Shown here one piece after another: positions 16,381-24,805 of a stretch of DNA of 36,968 nt. Below the pieces are notes generated by a model. It made no database searches and was not told the origin of the DNA. It was given only the letters and a program-made list of their open reading frames with translations. Origin of the DNA: Burkholderia aenigmatica (lineage in GTDB: Bacteria > Pseudomonadota > Gammaproteobacteria > Burkholderiales > Burkholderiaceae); NCBI RefSeq assembly GCF_902499175.1, contig NZ_CABVQC010000083.1:1-36968 (forward strand). The letters run 5' to 3'. The translations under genes were made by a program, and so were the position numbers. Numbering within the stretch: position 1 is the first letter of the stretch; each line of letters begins with the position of its first letter.

Positions 16381-17423
16381 CGTGAACTCCTGTCGACCGG
16401 AGTTTGCGCTTTAGCGCTTACTCCGGTCCCATGCAAAGCCGTCAGGTCGAGGTTGGAAACGTTGAGCGGCTTGATGCAGCGTGCGCGCATCGCATCGTTG
16501 GCCGGCACCAGCGTGTCGAGCGCCGGCCGCGCCTTGCGGCAGTCGTCGACGACGTACTTGCAGCGCGGCGCGAACAGGCACCCGGACGGGCGATCATCGC
16601 GGCCCGGCACCATGCCGGGCAATGCGGCAAGGCGACGTGCCCCCTTATTGTGCTCGGGAATCGCCGCGAGCAGCGCTTCGGTGTACGGATGATGCGGCGC
16701 GCGGAAGATGTCGGGCACGCGGTTGGTCTCGATCACCTCACCCGCGTACATCACCGCGACACGTTGCGCGACTTCCGACACCACGGCCAGGTCGTGCGAG
16801 ATCAGCACGAGCGCCATCCCGCGCTCCTTCTGCAGCTTCACGAGCAGATCCATGATCTGCGCCTGGATCGTCACGTCGAGCGCGGTGGTCGGCTCGTCGG
16901 CGATCAGCAGCTTCGGGTTGCACGCCACCGCCATCGCGATCATCACGCGCTGGTTCATCCCGCCCGACATCTGGTGCGGGAACGACGCGATACGGTTCTT
17001 CGCATCGGGAATGCCGACCTGGTCGAGCAGTTCGAGCGCGCGCCGGTGCAGCGCGTCGCCGCGCAGCCCTTCGTGCAGCTTCAGCACCTCCTTGATCTGG
17101 TAGCCGACCGTGTAGCTCGGGTTCAGGCTCGTCAGCGCATCCTGGAACACCATCGCGATGTCCTTGCCGACGATCTTGCGGCGCGCCTTCGGCGATGCTT
17201 TCAGCAGGTCGACGCCGTTGAACGTGACTTCATCGGCCGTCACCTTGCCCGGTGCGTCGATCAGGCCCATCAGCGCCATCATCGTCACGCTCTTGCCCGA
17301 GCCCGATTCGCCGACGACGCCCACCACCTCGCCCGGCGCGATCGACAGGTTGATCCGGTCGACCGCGGGCAGGCCATTGAAGTTCACCGCGAGATTGCGG
17401 ATGGTCAGAAGATCTTGGCTCAT
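16377..17423 (-). CDS. dppD: Dipeptide ABC transporter ATP-binding protein DppD
   Basis: First ATPase of the dipeptide importer. The 348 residues have Walker A GESGSGKS at 38-45, FQDALTSLNPSYTVG, signature MSGGMNQRVMIAMA, Walker B LLIADEPTTALDVT and LISHDLAVVSEVA, then the C-terminal domain with SGCLFAPRCKYVVDDC. E. coli DppD has about 327 residues; the excess here is a C-terminal tail, TALHGTGVSAKAQTPVDRSS plus R, whose codons come from copy A of a palindromic repeat (16391-16435). ATG 17423 has GGAGGA six bases upstream. The 132-base gap to dppC holds copy B of the repeat and a GC-rich element. Confidence 0.92.
16391..16435. repeat. Palindromic repeat, copy A (inside 3' end of dppD)
   Basis: A 45-base element, matching copy B (17479-17523) in inverted orientation at 43 of 45 positions. 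Each copy is itself an imperfect hairpin: ACCGGAGT and ACTCCGGT outer arms with an inner GCGC-TTTA-GCGC. This copy encodes most of the last 19 residues of DppD. Confidence 0.8.
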
Positions 17424-17555
17424 GTCGTCCTCCGCCGGGCCGCCCCAAGGAGGAAGACCGCCCCCTCGGGGGGAGCCGTGCATGGGACCGGAGTAAGCGC
17501 TGAAGCGCCAACTCCGGTCGACAGCGAACAAAGTGAGTGTGGAGGTTGTTTCATC
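17424..17555. repeat. dppC-dppD spacer with palindromic repeat copy B and GC-rich element
   Basis: Copy B of the 45-base palindrome lies at 17479-17523. Between it and the dppD start (17424-17478) is a G/C block with CCCCC-TCG-GGGGG (around 17461-17473) and, on the minus strand, the ribosome site GGAGGA. Blocks like this are, as I recall, common between genes in Burkholderiales; I could not check it. In the polycistronic mRNA it may act as a pause, processing or stability element. Confidence 0.55.
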
Positions 17556-18473
17556 TCACGCCATCCGTTTCAGTTTGGGATCGAGCGCGTCGCGCAGCCC
17601 GTCGCCGAGCAGGTTGATCGCGAGCACCGAAATCAGGATCGACAGGCCCGGCATCGTCACGATCCACCATGCGTTGTCGATGTAGTCACGCGCGGACGCC
17701 AGCATCGCGCCCCACTCGGCGGTCGGCGGTTGCACGCCGAGGCCGAGGAAGCCGAGCGCGGCCGCGTCGAGGATCGCCGACGAGAAGCCGAGCGTCGCCT
17801 GCACGATCAGCGGCGCCGTGCAGTTCGGCAGCACCTGCGAGAACATCAGGCGCAGCGTGCCGGCACCGGCCACGCGCGACGCCGTCACGTACTCCTTCTG
17901 CAGCTCGCCGAGCGCCGATGCACGCGTGAGGCGCACATAGGCCGGCAGCGCGACGATCGCGATCGCGAGCATCGTGTTGGTGAGGCCCGGGCCGATGATC
18001 GCGACGACCGCGACCGCGAGCAGCAGCGACGGCAGCGCGAGCAGCACGTCCATGATGCGCATCACCGGCGTGTCGGCCCATTTCTGGAAGAACGCGGCGA
18101 CGAGCCCGAGCACGATACCGGGGATCAGCGCGAGCACGACCGACACGAAGCCGATCCAGAACGACATCCGTGCGCCGTACATCAGGCGCGAAAGAATGTC
18201 GCGGCCTGCTTCGTCGGTGCCGAGGATGAATTTCCAGTTGCCGCCGTCGAGCCAGGCGGGCGGGATCTTCACGAAATCACGGTATTGCTCGGCCGGGTTG
18301 TGCGGCGCGAGCAGCGGGGCGAGCAGCGCGACCAGGATCAGCACGATCACGACGATGCCGGCGCCGACCGCACCGCGGTTGCGCGAGAAGTTGGCCCAGA
18401 ACTCGCGCAGCGCGAGCGCACGGCCGCCGGCCGGCGCGGATTCGGTCGGCAGGGTATTTTGCAGATTGCTCAT
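17556..18473 (-). CDS. dppC: Dipeptide ABC transporter permease DppC
   Basis: Inner-membrane permease of the dipeptide importer, paired with DppB. The 305 residues start with a cytoplasmic N-terminus (MSNLQNTLPTESAPAGGRAL), a first membrane helix (GAVGAGIVVIVLILVALLAP), the periplasmic loop with ILGTDEAGRDILSRLMYGAR typical of DppC/OppC, and then five more membrane segments. The EAA coupling loop reads EYVTASRVAGAGTLRLMF. It ends GLRDALDPKLKRMA as usual for this subfamily. It begins four bases after the dppB stop, so the two are tightly cotranslated. Confidence 0.93.
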   Translation of the reverse strand: MSNLQNTLPTESAPAGGRALALREFWANFSRNRGAVGAGIVVIVLILVALLAPLLAPHNPAEQYRDFVKIPPAWLDGGNWKFILGTDEAGRDILSRLMYGARMSFWIGFVSVVLALIPGIVLGLVAAFFQKWADTPVMRIMDVLLALPSLLLAVAVVAIIGPGLTNTMLAIAIVALPAYVRLTRASALGELQKEYVTASRVAGAGTLRLMFSQVLPNCTAPLIVQATLGFSSAILDAAALGFLGLGVQPPTAEWGAMLASARDYIDNAWWIVTMPGLSILISVLAINLLGDGLRDALDPKLKRMA

Positions 18474-18477
18474 GGGA

Positions 18478-19488
18478 TTACCTCGTGTGGCGGATGCGCG
18501 GATTCAGCACGCCGTACAGCAGGTCGACGACCAGGTTCACGACGATCACGAGCGTCGCGATCAACAGGATGCCGCCCTGGACGACCGGATAGTCGCGGCG
18601 GCCGATCGCATCGATCAGCCACTTGCCGACACCGGGCCACGAAAAGAGCGTCTCGGTCAGCACGGCGCCCGCGAGCAGCGTGCCGATCTGCAGGCCGATC
18701 ACGGTGACGACCGGGATCAGCGCATTGCGCAGCGCATGCACGACCACCACGCGCGCGGGCGACAGCCCCTTCGCGCGTGCGGTGCGGATGTAGTCCTCGC
18801 GCAGCACTTCGAGCATCGACGAACGCGTCATCCGCGCGATCACCGCAAGCGGAATCGTGCCGAGCACGATCGCGGGCAGGATCAGGTGGCTGACCGCCGA
18901 CTTGAACGAGCCTTCATCGGGCGCGAGCAGCGCGTCGATCAGCATGAAGCCCGTCGGGTGCGGGAAGTCGTATTCGACGGCGATGCGCCCCGACACGGGC
19001 GTCCAGCCGAGGTACGACGAAAACACCATGATGAGGATCAGCCCCCACCAGAAGATCGGCATCGAGTAGCCGGTGAGCGCGGTGCCCATCACGCCATGGT
19101 CGACGACCGAACCGCGCCGCAACGCGGCGATCACGCCGGCCGGCAGCCCGACCGCGAGCGCGAACACGAGCGCGCACAGCGACAGTTCGACGGTCGCCGG
19201 GAAACGCGCGAAGAATTCGCCCGCGACGCTCGTGTTGGTGATGATCGACGTGCCGAGGTCGCCATGCAGCGCCCGGCCGATGTAGTGGAGGTACTGCATG
19301 GGCAGCGGCTGGTCGAGCCCGAGGCGTTTCATCGCCTCTGCATGCATCGCGGGATCGACGCCGCGCTCGCCCATCATCACTTCGATGGGGTCGCCCGGTA
19401 TCAGGTGAATCAGCGCAAACGCCAGGATGGTGATGCCGATGAAAGTCGGGATCACCATGCCCACGCGGCGCAACACGAATGTGAACAT
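18478..19488 (-). CDS. dppB: Dipeptide ABC transporter permease DppB
   Basis: Inner-membrane permease with about six helices and 336 residues, the size of E. coli DppB (339). It opens MFTFVLRRVGMVIPTFIGIT with LIHLIPGDPIEVMMGERG, the hallmark N-terminus of DppB/OppB. Further marks are the long periplasmic loop, GLPAGVIAALRRGSVVDHGV, and the EAA loop EDYIRTARAKGLSPARVVVV. The C-terminus is VVDLLYGVLNPRIRHTR. The gene is separated from dppA by 110 bases that contain a hairpin and is four bases from dppC. Confidence 0.93.
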   Translation of the reverse strand: MFTFVLRRVGMVIPTFIGITILAFALIHLIPGDPIEVMMGERGVDPAMHAEAMKRLGLDQPLPMQYLHYIGRALHGDLGTSIITNTSVAGEFFARFPATVELSLCALVFALAVGLPAGVIAALRRGSVVDHGVMGTALTGYSMPIFWWGLILIMVFSSYLGWTPVSGRIAVEYDFPHPTGFMLIDALLAPDEGSFKSAVSHLILPAIVLGTIPLAVIARMTRSSMLEVLREDYIRTARAKGLSPARVVVVHALRNALIPVVTVIGLQIGTLLAGAVLTETLFSWPGVGKWLIDAIGRRDYPVVQGGILLIATLVIVVNLVVDLLYGVLNPRIRHTR

Positions 19489-19523
19489 GATGCGTCTCGT
19501 ATTTTCTTGTGGGAAATGTGCGA

Positions 19524-19558
19524 CCGGCGACGGGAAGCTTTTGGCCTCCCGCCGCCGG
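19524..19558 (-). promoter_or_regulatory. Hairpin between dppA and dppB
   Basis: CCGGCG-A-CGGGA (19524-19535) pairs with TCCCG-C-CGCCGG (19547-19558), with one mismatch and an 11-base loop. It follows the dppA stop by about 40 bases on the minus strand and has no T-run. Such hairpins after binding-protein genes often protect the upstream mRNA or reduce read-through, giving more binding protein than permease; that role here is inferred. Confidence 0.55.
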
Positions 19559-19598
19559 ATGAATTAGCCGGTCTTCGCGACAGCTTACGACAGGCGTG

Positions 19599-21227
19599 TT
19601 ACTTCACGCTAACACCGTCGAAGCGGACATAGCCGAGCGGCTCGATACGCATGTCGGCCACGTTCTTGCGCACCGGCTGGTAGACCGTCGAGTTCGCGAT
19701 CGGCGAGAACGGCAGCTGTTGCGCGAAGATCTGCTGAGCCTGCGTGTAGAGCTTCGTCCGCGCGTCCTGGCCCGTCGTCGTGCGACCCTTCTGGATCAGC
19801 TCGTCGAACGGCTTGTAGCACCAGTGCGAGAAGTTGTTGCCCTTGATCGCTTCGCAGCCGAGCAGCGTGCCGAGCCAGTTGTCCGGATCGCCGTTGTCGC
19901 CCGTCCAGCCGATCAGCATCGTGTCCTGCTCGCCCGCGTGCGCGCGCTTGATGTACTCGCCCCACTCGTACGTGACGATCTTGGCCTTCACGCCGATCTT
20001 CGCCCAGTCGGCCTGGATCATCTCGGCCATCAGGCGGGCGTTCGGGTTGTACGCGCGCTGCACCGGCATCGCCCACAGCGTGATGTCGAAACCGTTCGGA
20101 TAGCCAGCCTTCGCGAGCAGCGCCTTCGCCTTCGCGGTGTCGTTCGGCGCCATCTTCAGGTTCTTGTCGTACGACCATTGGGTCGGCGGCATCGGCGCGG
20201 AAGCAGCCTGGCCTGCGCCCTGGTAGACGGACTCGAGGATCGCCTTCTTGTTGATCGCCATGTCGAGTGCCTGACGCACCTCGAGCTTGTCGACCGGCTT
20301 GTGCTCGACGTTGTACGCGAGATAGCCGAGGTTGAAGCCTGCCTGCGACGGCATGTCGACGCCGGCATCGGCCTTCAGCGTCGCGATGTCGGCCGGACGC
20401 GGATAGCTCATCACCTGGCATTCGTTGCGCTTGATCTTCTGCACGCGCACGCCCGGATCGGGCGTGATCGAGAAGATCAGCTTCGAGATCTTCACTTCGC
20501 CCTTCTTCCAGTAATCAGGATTGCCGTCGAATCGGATCGTCGCATCCTTCGTGTAGCTGCGGAAGATGAACGGGCCCGTGCCGATCGGCTTCTGGTTGAT
20601 GTCGGCGGCCTTGCCGGCCTTCATCAGCTGGTCGCCGTATTCGGCCGACAGGATCGATGCGAATTCCATCGCCATGTTCTGGATGAACGGCGCATTCGGC
20701 TCGGCGAGCGTGAACTTCACGGTGTACGGATCGACCTTCTCGACCTTCGTGATCAGCTTGTCGAGGCCCATGTCGGTGAAGTACGGGAACGACACCGGGT
20801 ACGCCTTGCGGAACGCCTGGTTCGGGTCGAGCATGCGCTGGAACGTGAACAGCACGTCGTCCGCGTTGAATTCACGCGTCGGCTTGAAGAAGTCGGTCGT
20901 GTGGAACTTCACGCCGTGGCGCAGGTGGAACGTGTACACCTTGCCGTCCGACGACACATCCCACTTCTCGGCGAGGCCCGGCTCGACCTTCGTGCCGCCG
21001 CGCTCGAATTCGACGAGGCGGTTGTAGACGGTGAACGTGGCGGCGGTGAAATCGACGCCGGTCGTAAATTGCGCGGAATCAAAACCCGCCGGGCTGCCTT
21101 CTGAGCAGTAGACGAGAGTCTTGTTCGGGATCTGTGCGAATGCAGAGCCCGCGACGCCGAACGATGCCGCTGCCACGCCTGCAATGGCGGTAACACGCAG
21201 GGTGTGCAACAGACGGTTGTATTCCAT
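19599..21227 (-). CDS. dppA: Dipeptide-binding periplasmic protein DppA (ABC transporter, SBP family 5)
   Basis: Substrate-binding protein that delivers di/oligopeptides to DppBC. The 542-residue precursor has a signal peptide ending GSAFA-QIPNKTLVYCSEG. The family 5 signature appears as FDSAQFTTGVDFTAATFTVY and PGLAEKWDVSSDGKVYTFHL, followed by RHGVKFHTTDFFKPTREFNA, and YLAYNVEHKPVDKLEVRQAL. The lack of a lipobox fits a free periplasmic protein, as in E. coli. ATG 21227 has a strong GGAGG seven bases upstream, in line with the high expression expected. It is the first gene of dppA-B-C-D-F plus TraB/GumN, behind a 320-base control region. Confidence 0.94.
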   Translation of the reverse strand: MEYNRLLHTLRVTAIAGVAAASFGVAGSAFAQIPNKTLVYCSEGSPAGFDSAQFTTGVDFTAATFTVYNRLVEFERGGTKVEPGLAEKWDVSSDGKVYTFHLRHGVKFHTTDFFKPTREFNADDVLFTFQRMLDPNQAFRKAYPVSFPYFTDMGLDKLITKVEKVDPYTVKFTLAEPNAPFIQNMAMEFASILSAEYGDQLMKAGKAADINQKPIGTGPFIFRSYTKDATIRFDGNPDYWKKGEVKISKLIFSITPDPGVRVQKIKRNECQVMSYPRPADIATLKADAGVDMPSQAGFNLGYLAYNVEHKPVDKLEVRQALDMAINKKAILESVYQGAGQAASAPMPPTQWSYDKNLKMAPNDTAKAKALLAKAGYPNGFDITLWAMPVQRAYNPNARLMAEMIQADWAKIGVKAKIVTYEWGEYIKRAHAGEQDTMLIGWTGDNGDPDNWLGTLLGCEAIKGNNFSHWCYKPFDELIQKGRTTTGQDARTKLYTQAQQIFAQQLPFSPIANSTVYQPVRKNVADMRIEPLGYVRFDGVSVK

Positions 21228-21547
21228 GTTTCCTCCAGGTCTCCAGATCGGAACCGACCCGCCAGGGGCCGGTGTACGCGGATATTACTTGAGCTAACGA
21301 TGTGGCAACAAGCTGGAGAAAAAACTCTTCTATATGCGTCGCCGGGTTTTTGCCGATGTTTAGTGGGGGTAAAAAAATGCGATAACGCGCGCGAGCGACA
21401 ATTCCGTTCATCGCACGCAAGTTTCGTTCGATGACTAAACAAATCGGGCGCGAACACGAAGGGGCGATGCGCCGTTTTCCCGAGTTCTGCAGCACATCAT
21501 TGCGTTTTGCGAAACGATCCGATGACCGTCTTCAAATCGTCATGTCG
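21228..21547. other. dpp upstream control region
   Basis: A 320-base gap between the MFS gene and dppA, both leftward. The dppA-proximal half is AT-richer than the coding sequence and has runs of A and T around 21315-21380. One candidate promoter is listed separately. No clear terminator of the MFS gene and no small gene were seen. Confidence 0.5.
21282..21308 (-). promoter_or_regulatory. Possible dppA promoter
   Basis: On the minus strand TTGCCA (21308-21303) is five of six to the -35 consensus and TAATAT (21287-21282) is four of six to the -10, but the spacer is only 15 bases. Transcription would start near 21275, leaving a leader of about 48 bases to ATG 21227. Confidence 0.35.
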
Positions 21548-22855
21548 TCACGCGGGTGCGTCGAGGTCGGCGCTGCGCGCGGGCACGAACGCGACCGCGA
21601 CGATCGACAGCGCGATTCCGGCCATCACATAGTAGGTCGGCGCGAGCGGCGTGCCCGTGACCTTGATCAGCCACGTGACGATGAACTGCCCGAAGCCGCC
21701 GAACAGCATCACCGCGACGTTGTACGCGATCGACAACCCGGTCGAGCGCACGTTGGCCGGGAACAGCTCGGCGATCATCGCGCCGAACGGCCCGTAGTAG
21801 CCCGCGAGCGTGACCGACAGCACGGCCTGCACCGCGATCAGCCGCGCGATGCTCGGCGCGGCGTCGAGCCACGCGAACAGCGGATACATCAGCACGAGCG
21901 TCAGCGCCAGCGACCACAGCGACAGCCCCTTGCGGCCGATGCGGTCCGACCACGCGCCTGCGATCGGCGACAGCACCATCAGCAGCAGGTTGCCGACGAT
22001 CACCGCGTAGAACGATTCCGCGTAGGGCAGCTTCAGCTGCTTCACCGCGAAGGTCGGCAGATAGCTGATCAGCACGTAGATCGTCACCGTCAGCGCGATC
22101 ACCGAGCCGAGCCCGCACAGCACCTCGCGCGGGTGGCGCGTGAACACGTCGCCGAGCGTCGCGCGGCGCGCGTTCTGCTGCGCATGGAGGAACGCTTCGG
22201 AATCGGCGAGATGGCGGCGGATGTAGAAGCCGATCGGGCCGATCACGAGCCCGAGGATGAACGGCACGCGCCAGCCCCAGCTGCGCAGCGCATCGTGCGA
22301 CAGCCCGCGCGTGATGGCCGCGCCGACGAGCGCGCCGATCAGCAGCGCGGCCGCCTGGCTCGCCATCTGCCAGCTGCCGTAGAAGCCGCGTTTCGAGAAC
22401 GGCGCGGCCTCGATCAGCAGCGCCGTCGCGCTGCCGAATTCGCCGCCCGCGGAGAAGCCCTGCAGCAGCCGGCCGAGCACGATCAGGAGCGGGCCGCCGA
22501 TGCCGATCGCCGCATAGGGCGGCGCGACCGCGAGCAGGAAGATGCCGGCCGTCATCAGCAGGATCACGAGCGACAGCGCTGCCTTGCGGCCGGCGCGATC
22601 CGCGTACAGCCCGAACACGATGCCGCCGATCGGGCGCATGAAGAACGCGACGCCGAACGTCGCGGTGGTCAGCAGCAGCGACGAGTATTCGCTGGAGGTC
22701 GGGAAGAACAGCTCGGCGATCACGACCGTCATGAAGCCGAACACCGTGAAGTCGTACCACTCGAGCGCATTGCCGATCACGGCGGCCGCGACTGCGCGCC
22801 GGTTCAGCGCACGCTCGGGCCGGATCGTTTTCGTTGAATTCGCAATCGTCGCCAT
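21548..22855 (-). CDS. MFS transporter, metabolite:H+ symporter (MHS) family
   Basis: A 435-residue, twelve-helix inner-membrane transporter. The start region NRRAVAAAVIGNALEWYDFT and VFGFMTVVIAELFFPTSSEY mark the MHS branch (ProP, KgtP, citrate and shikimate transporters). The MFS loop 2-3 motif is VFGLYADRAGRKAALS, and RLLQGFSAGGEFGSATALLI is another MHS signature, as is GFYGSWQMASQAAALLIGAL. The substrate, probably an organic acid or compatible solute, cannot be deduced. ATG 22855 has GAGG upstream; an in-frame start 45 bases earlier is less likely. It lies after the HiPIP terminator and before dpp, probably as a single gene. Confidence 0.9.
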   Translation of the reverse strand: MATIANSTKTIRPERALNRRAVAAAVIGNALEWYDFTVFGFMTVVIAELFFPTSSEYSSLLLTTATFGVAFFMRPIGGIVFGLYADRAGRKAALSLVILLMTAGIFLLAVAPPYAAIGIGGPLLIVLGRLLQGFSAGGEFGSATALLIEAAPFSKRGFYGSWQMASQAAALLIGALVGAAITRGLSHDALRSWGWRVPFILGLVIGPIGFYIRRHLADSEAFLHAQQNARRATLGDVFTRHPREVLCGLGSVIALTVTIYVLISYLPTFAVKQLKLPYAESFYAVIVGNLLLMVLSPIAGAWSDRIGRKGLSLWSLALTLVLMYPLFAWLDAAPSIARLIAVQAVLSVTLAGYYGPFGAMIAELFPANVRSTGLSIAYNVAVMLFGGFGQFIVTWLIKVTGTPLAPTYYVMAGIALSIVAVAFVPARSADLDAPA

Positions 22856-22962
22856 GCGTGCCTCGTCCTCGTCAGTTCGCCGTGTCGGGCGGCGCGGCAC
22901 GCGGGGTGCCCGCGGCGCGCTGGTTTGCAGCGAGTGTAGAAAGCGACGGAACCGTTTTCAAG

Positions 22963-23002
22963 CAATAAAAAACGCCCGCCATCTTTCGACGGCGGGCGTT
23001 TT
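22963..23002 (-). terminator. Rho-independent terminator of the HiPIP gene
   Basis: AAAACGCCCGCC (22969-22980) pairs with GGCGGGCGTTTT (22991-23002) around a 10-base loop. On the minus strand the stem ends in TTTTTTATT. It lies 44 bases past the HiPIP stop. Confidence 0.88.
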
Positions 23003-23046
23003 GCGGTTTTCGCCACAATGCGGCATCGCACGATGCCGCACGGGCC

Positions 23047-23358
23047 TCAACCCATCTTCGAGAAGGCGCTGCACCAGCCCTTCGCCGACACCTGCTTGCC
23101 GGGGAAGGCGCCGCACGGGCCCGAGGCCGAGCCCTTCTTGCCCTGGTACAGCATGCAGGCCGCACAATCCTGGCCCGCTGCGTACTTCGGGTACTTCGTC
23201 TTGTCGACCTTGGTGGCATCGGCCTTGTAGCCGAGCGCCACGGCGGTCGGATCGGTTTCCGACAGCATCGGCGCATCAGCCAGCGCTTCGCGCGACAGCG
23301 CCAGCGCGGACACCGCACCAATGCTCGTAATCAGGAAACTCCGACGGGATGTTTTCAT
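23047..23358 (-). CDS. High-potential iron-sulfur protein (HiPIP), Tat-exported
   Basis: A small periplasmic electron carrier holding one [4Fe-4S] cluster that cycles between +2 and +3. The 103-residue precursor has a twin-arginine signal (MKTSRRSFLITSIGAVSALA) cut near ALADA. The four ligands are C65, C68 (QDCAACMLY), C82 (GPCGAFPG) and C96 (GWCSAFS), with the family spacing C-x2-C-x13-C-x13-C. HiPIPs carry electrons from the bc1 complex to terminal oxidases or photosynthetic centres; here no partner is adjacent. It is a monocistronic unit with its own strong terminator. Confidence 0.95.
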   Translation of the reverse strand: MKTSRRSFLITSIGAVSALALSREALADAPMLSETDPTAVALGYKADATKVDKTKYPKYAAGQDCAACMLYQGKKGSASGPCGAFPGKQVSAKGWCSAFSKMG

Positions 23359-23530
23359 GGGGGACTCGCTCCAACGTTATCGGTTTGAAAGCTGTTCTGG
23401 CGACAGCCGTTCGACAGAATAACGCTCAAGCGACAAAACGTGCGCGCCGAAATGCCGGAGATAAGGAATTTCACACGACCGCCACACGACCGATACGCAC
23501 CCGCAACACATTCGCCACACACTCGCCGCG

Positions 23531-24640
23531 TCAGCGATAAGCCGCCATCTCGCCCACGCGCTGCGCGAGTGCGAGCGACGCGGTCAGCCCCGGCGACTCG
23601 ATGCCGAACAGGTTCACGAGCCCGCGCACGCCGTGCTGCGCGGCGCCCTGCACGATGAAATCGGCCGGCGGCTCGCCGGGCCCCGCGACCTTCGGCCGGA
23701 TGCCCGCGTACGCCGGCTGCAGCGCGTCGTCGGGCAAGTCCGGCCAGAACGCGCGAATCGACGCGTAGAACGCGGTCGCGCGCGCGGGATCGACTTCGTA
23801 GCGCAGCGCATCGACCCATTCGACGTCCGGGCCGAAGCGCGCCTGCCCGCCGAGATCGAGCGTCAGGTGCACGCCGAGCCCCGCGCGGTCGGGCATCGGG
23901 TAGATCAGGTGCGAGAACGGTGCGCGCCCTGACAGGCTGAAGTAGTTGCCGCGCGCGAGGTAGAGCGGCGGCACCCAGCGCGGGTCGAGGCCGCGCGTGC
24001 GACGCGCCAGCGCCTGCGCGCCGAGGCCCGCGCTGTTGATCACGCAGGCGGCCTCGATCTCGGTCGGCGCGTCGCCGCCCGTGCGCACGACGAAGCGCCC
24101 GCCGCGCAGCACGTCGATCGATTCGACCGGGGATTTCAGCGCGCACACGGCGCCGTCGCGTTCCGCGTCGCCGAGCAGCGCGAGCATCAGCTGGTGGCTG
24201 TCGACGATGCCGGTGGACGGCGAGAACAGCGCCTCGACGCATTCGAGCGCGGGCTCGAGCGTCTGCGCGTCGGCGCGCGTGAGCGGCATCAGGTCGAGCA
24301 CGCCGTTTTCGGTCGCGCGCGCGGCGATCGCCTTCAACTGCTTCACCTGCGCGGCGGTCGTCGCGACGAGCAGCTTGCCGGCGCGCCGGTGCGGCACGTG
24401 ATGCGTCTCGCAGAATTCGTACAGCAGGTCGCGCCCGTGCACGCACGACATCGCCTTCAGCGACCCGCGCGGATAGTAGAGCCCCGCATGGATCACTTCG
24501 CTGTTGCGCGAACTCGTACCCGTGCCGATCGCATCGGCAGCCTCGAGCACGAGCGTTTCACGCCCGCGCGCGGCCAGTTCGCGCGCAATCGCCAAACCGA
24601 CGACGCCCGCGCCGATCACGACACAATCCATCTGCTCCAT
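23531..24640 (-). CDS. FAD-dependent oxidoreductase (L-2-hydroxyglutarate oxidase/dehydrogenase-like)
   Basis: A DAO-family flavoenzyme of 369 residues. The N-terminal FAD Rossmann motif is VVIGAGVVGLAIARELAARG with the acid-ended strand TLVLEAADAIGTGTSSRNSE, and HAGLYYPRGSLKAMSC follows, a pattern seen in LhgO/L2HGDH-type enzymes that oxidise L-2-hydroxyglutarate to 2-oxoglutarate. The middle has GIVDSHQLMLALL and the C-terminus has NLFGIESPGLTASLALAQRV, the FAD-binding end of the family. The exact 2-hydroxyacid or amine substrate is inferred only from overall pattern. ATG 24640 or 24631 could be used. A possible -10 TACAAT lies at 24686-24681 on the minus strand. Confidence 0.85.
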   Translation of the reverse strand: MEQMDCVVIGAGVVGLAIARELAARGRETLVLEAADAIGTGTSSRNSEVIHAGLYYPRGSLKAMSCVHGRDLLYEFCETHHVPHRRAGKLLVATTAAQVKQLKAIAARATENGVLDLMPLTRADAQTLEPALECVEALFSPSTGIVDSHQLMLALLGDAERDGAVCALKSPVESIDVLRGGRFVVRTGGDAPTEIEAACVINSAGLGAQALARRTRGLDPRWVPPLYLARGNYFSLSGRAPFSHLIYPMPDRAGLGVHLTLDLGGQARFGPDVEWVDALRYEVDPARATAFYASIRAFWPDLPDDALQPAYAGIRPKVAGPGEPPADFIVQGAAQHGVRGLVNLFGIESPGLTASLALAQRVGEMAAYR

Positions 24641-24805
24641 GACGTTTCGCGCCGCTAGCGCGTCGAGGGAAGAGAAGAGAATTGTACGTCCCGGTTCACC
24701 CGCTTGCCGAAGGTCGTGCAGCGTATCGTGACGACGCCGTGCATGACGGTCGACACACGGCGCGGCACGGCGCGCGCATGCCGCCGCCGCGCGCGCGCCG
24801 CCGGG

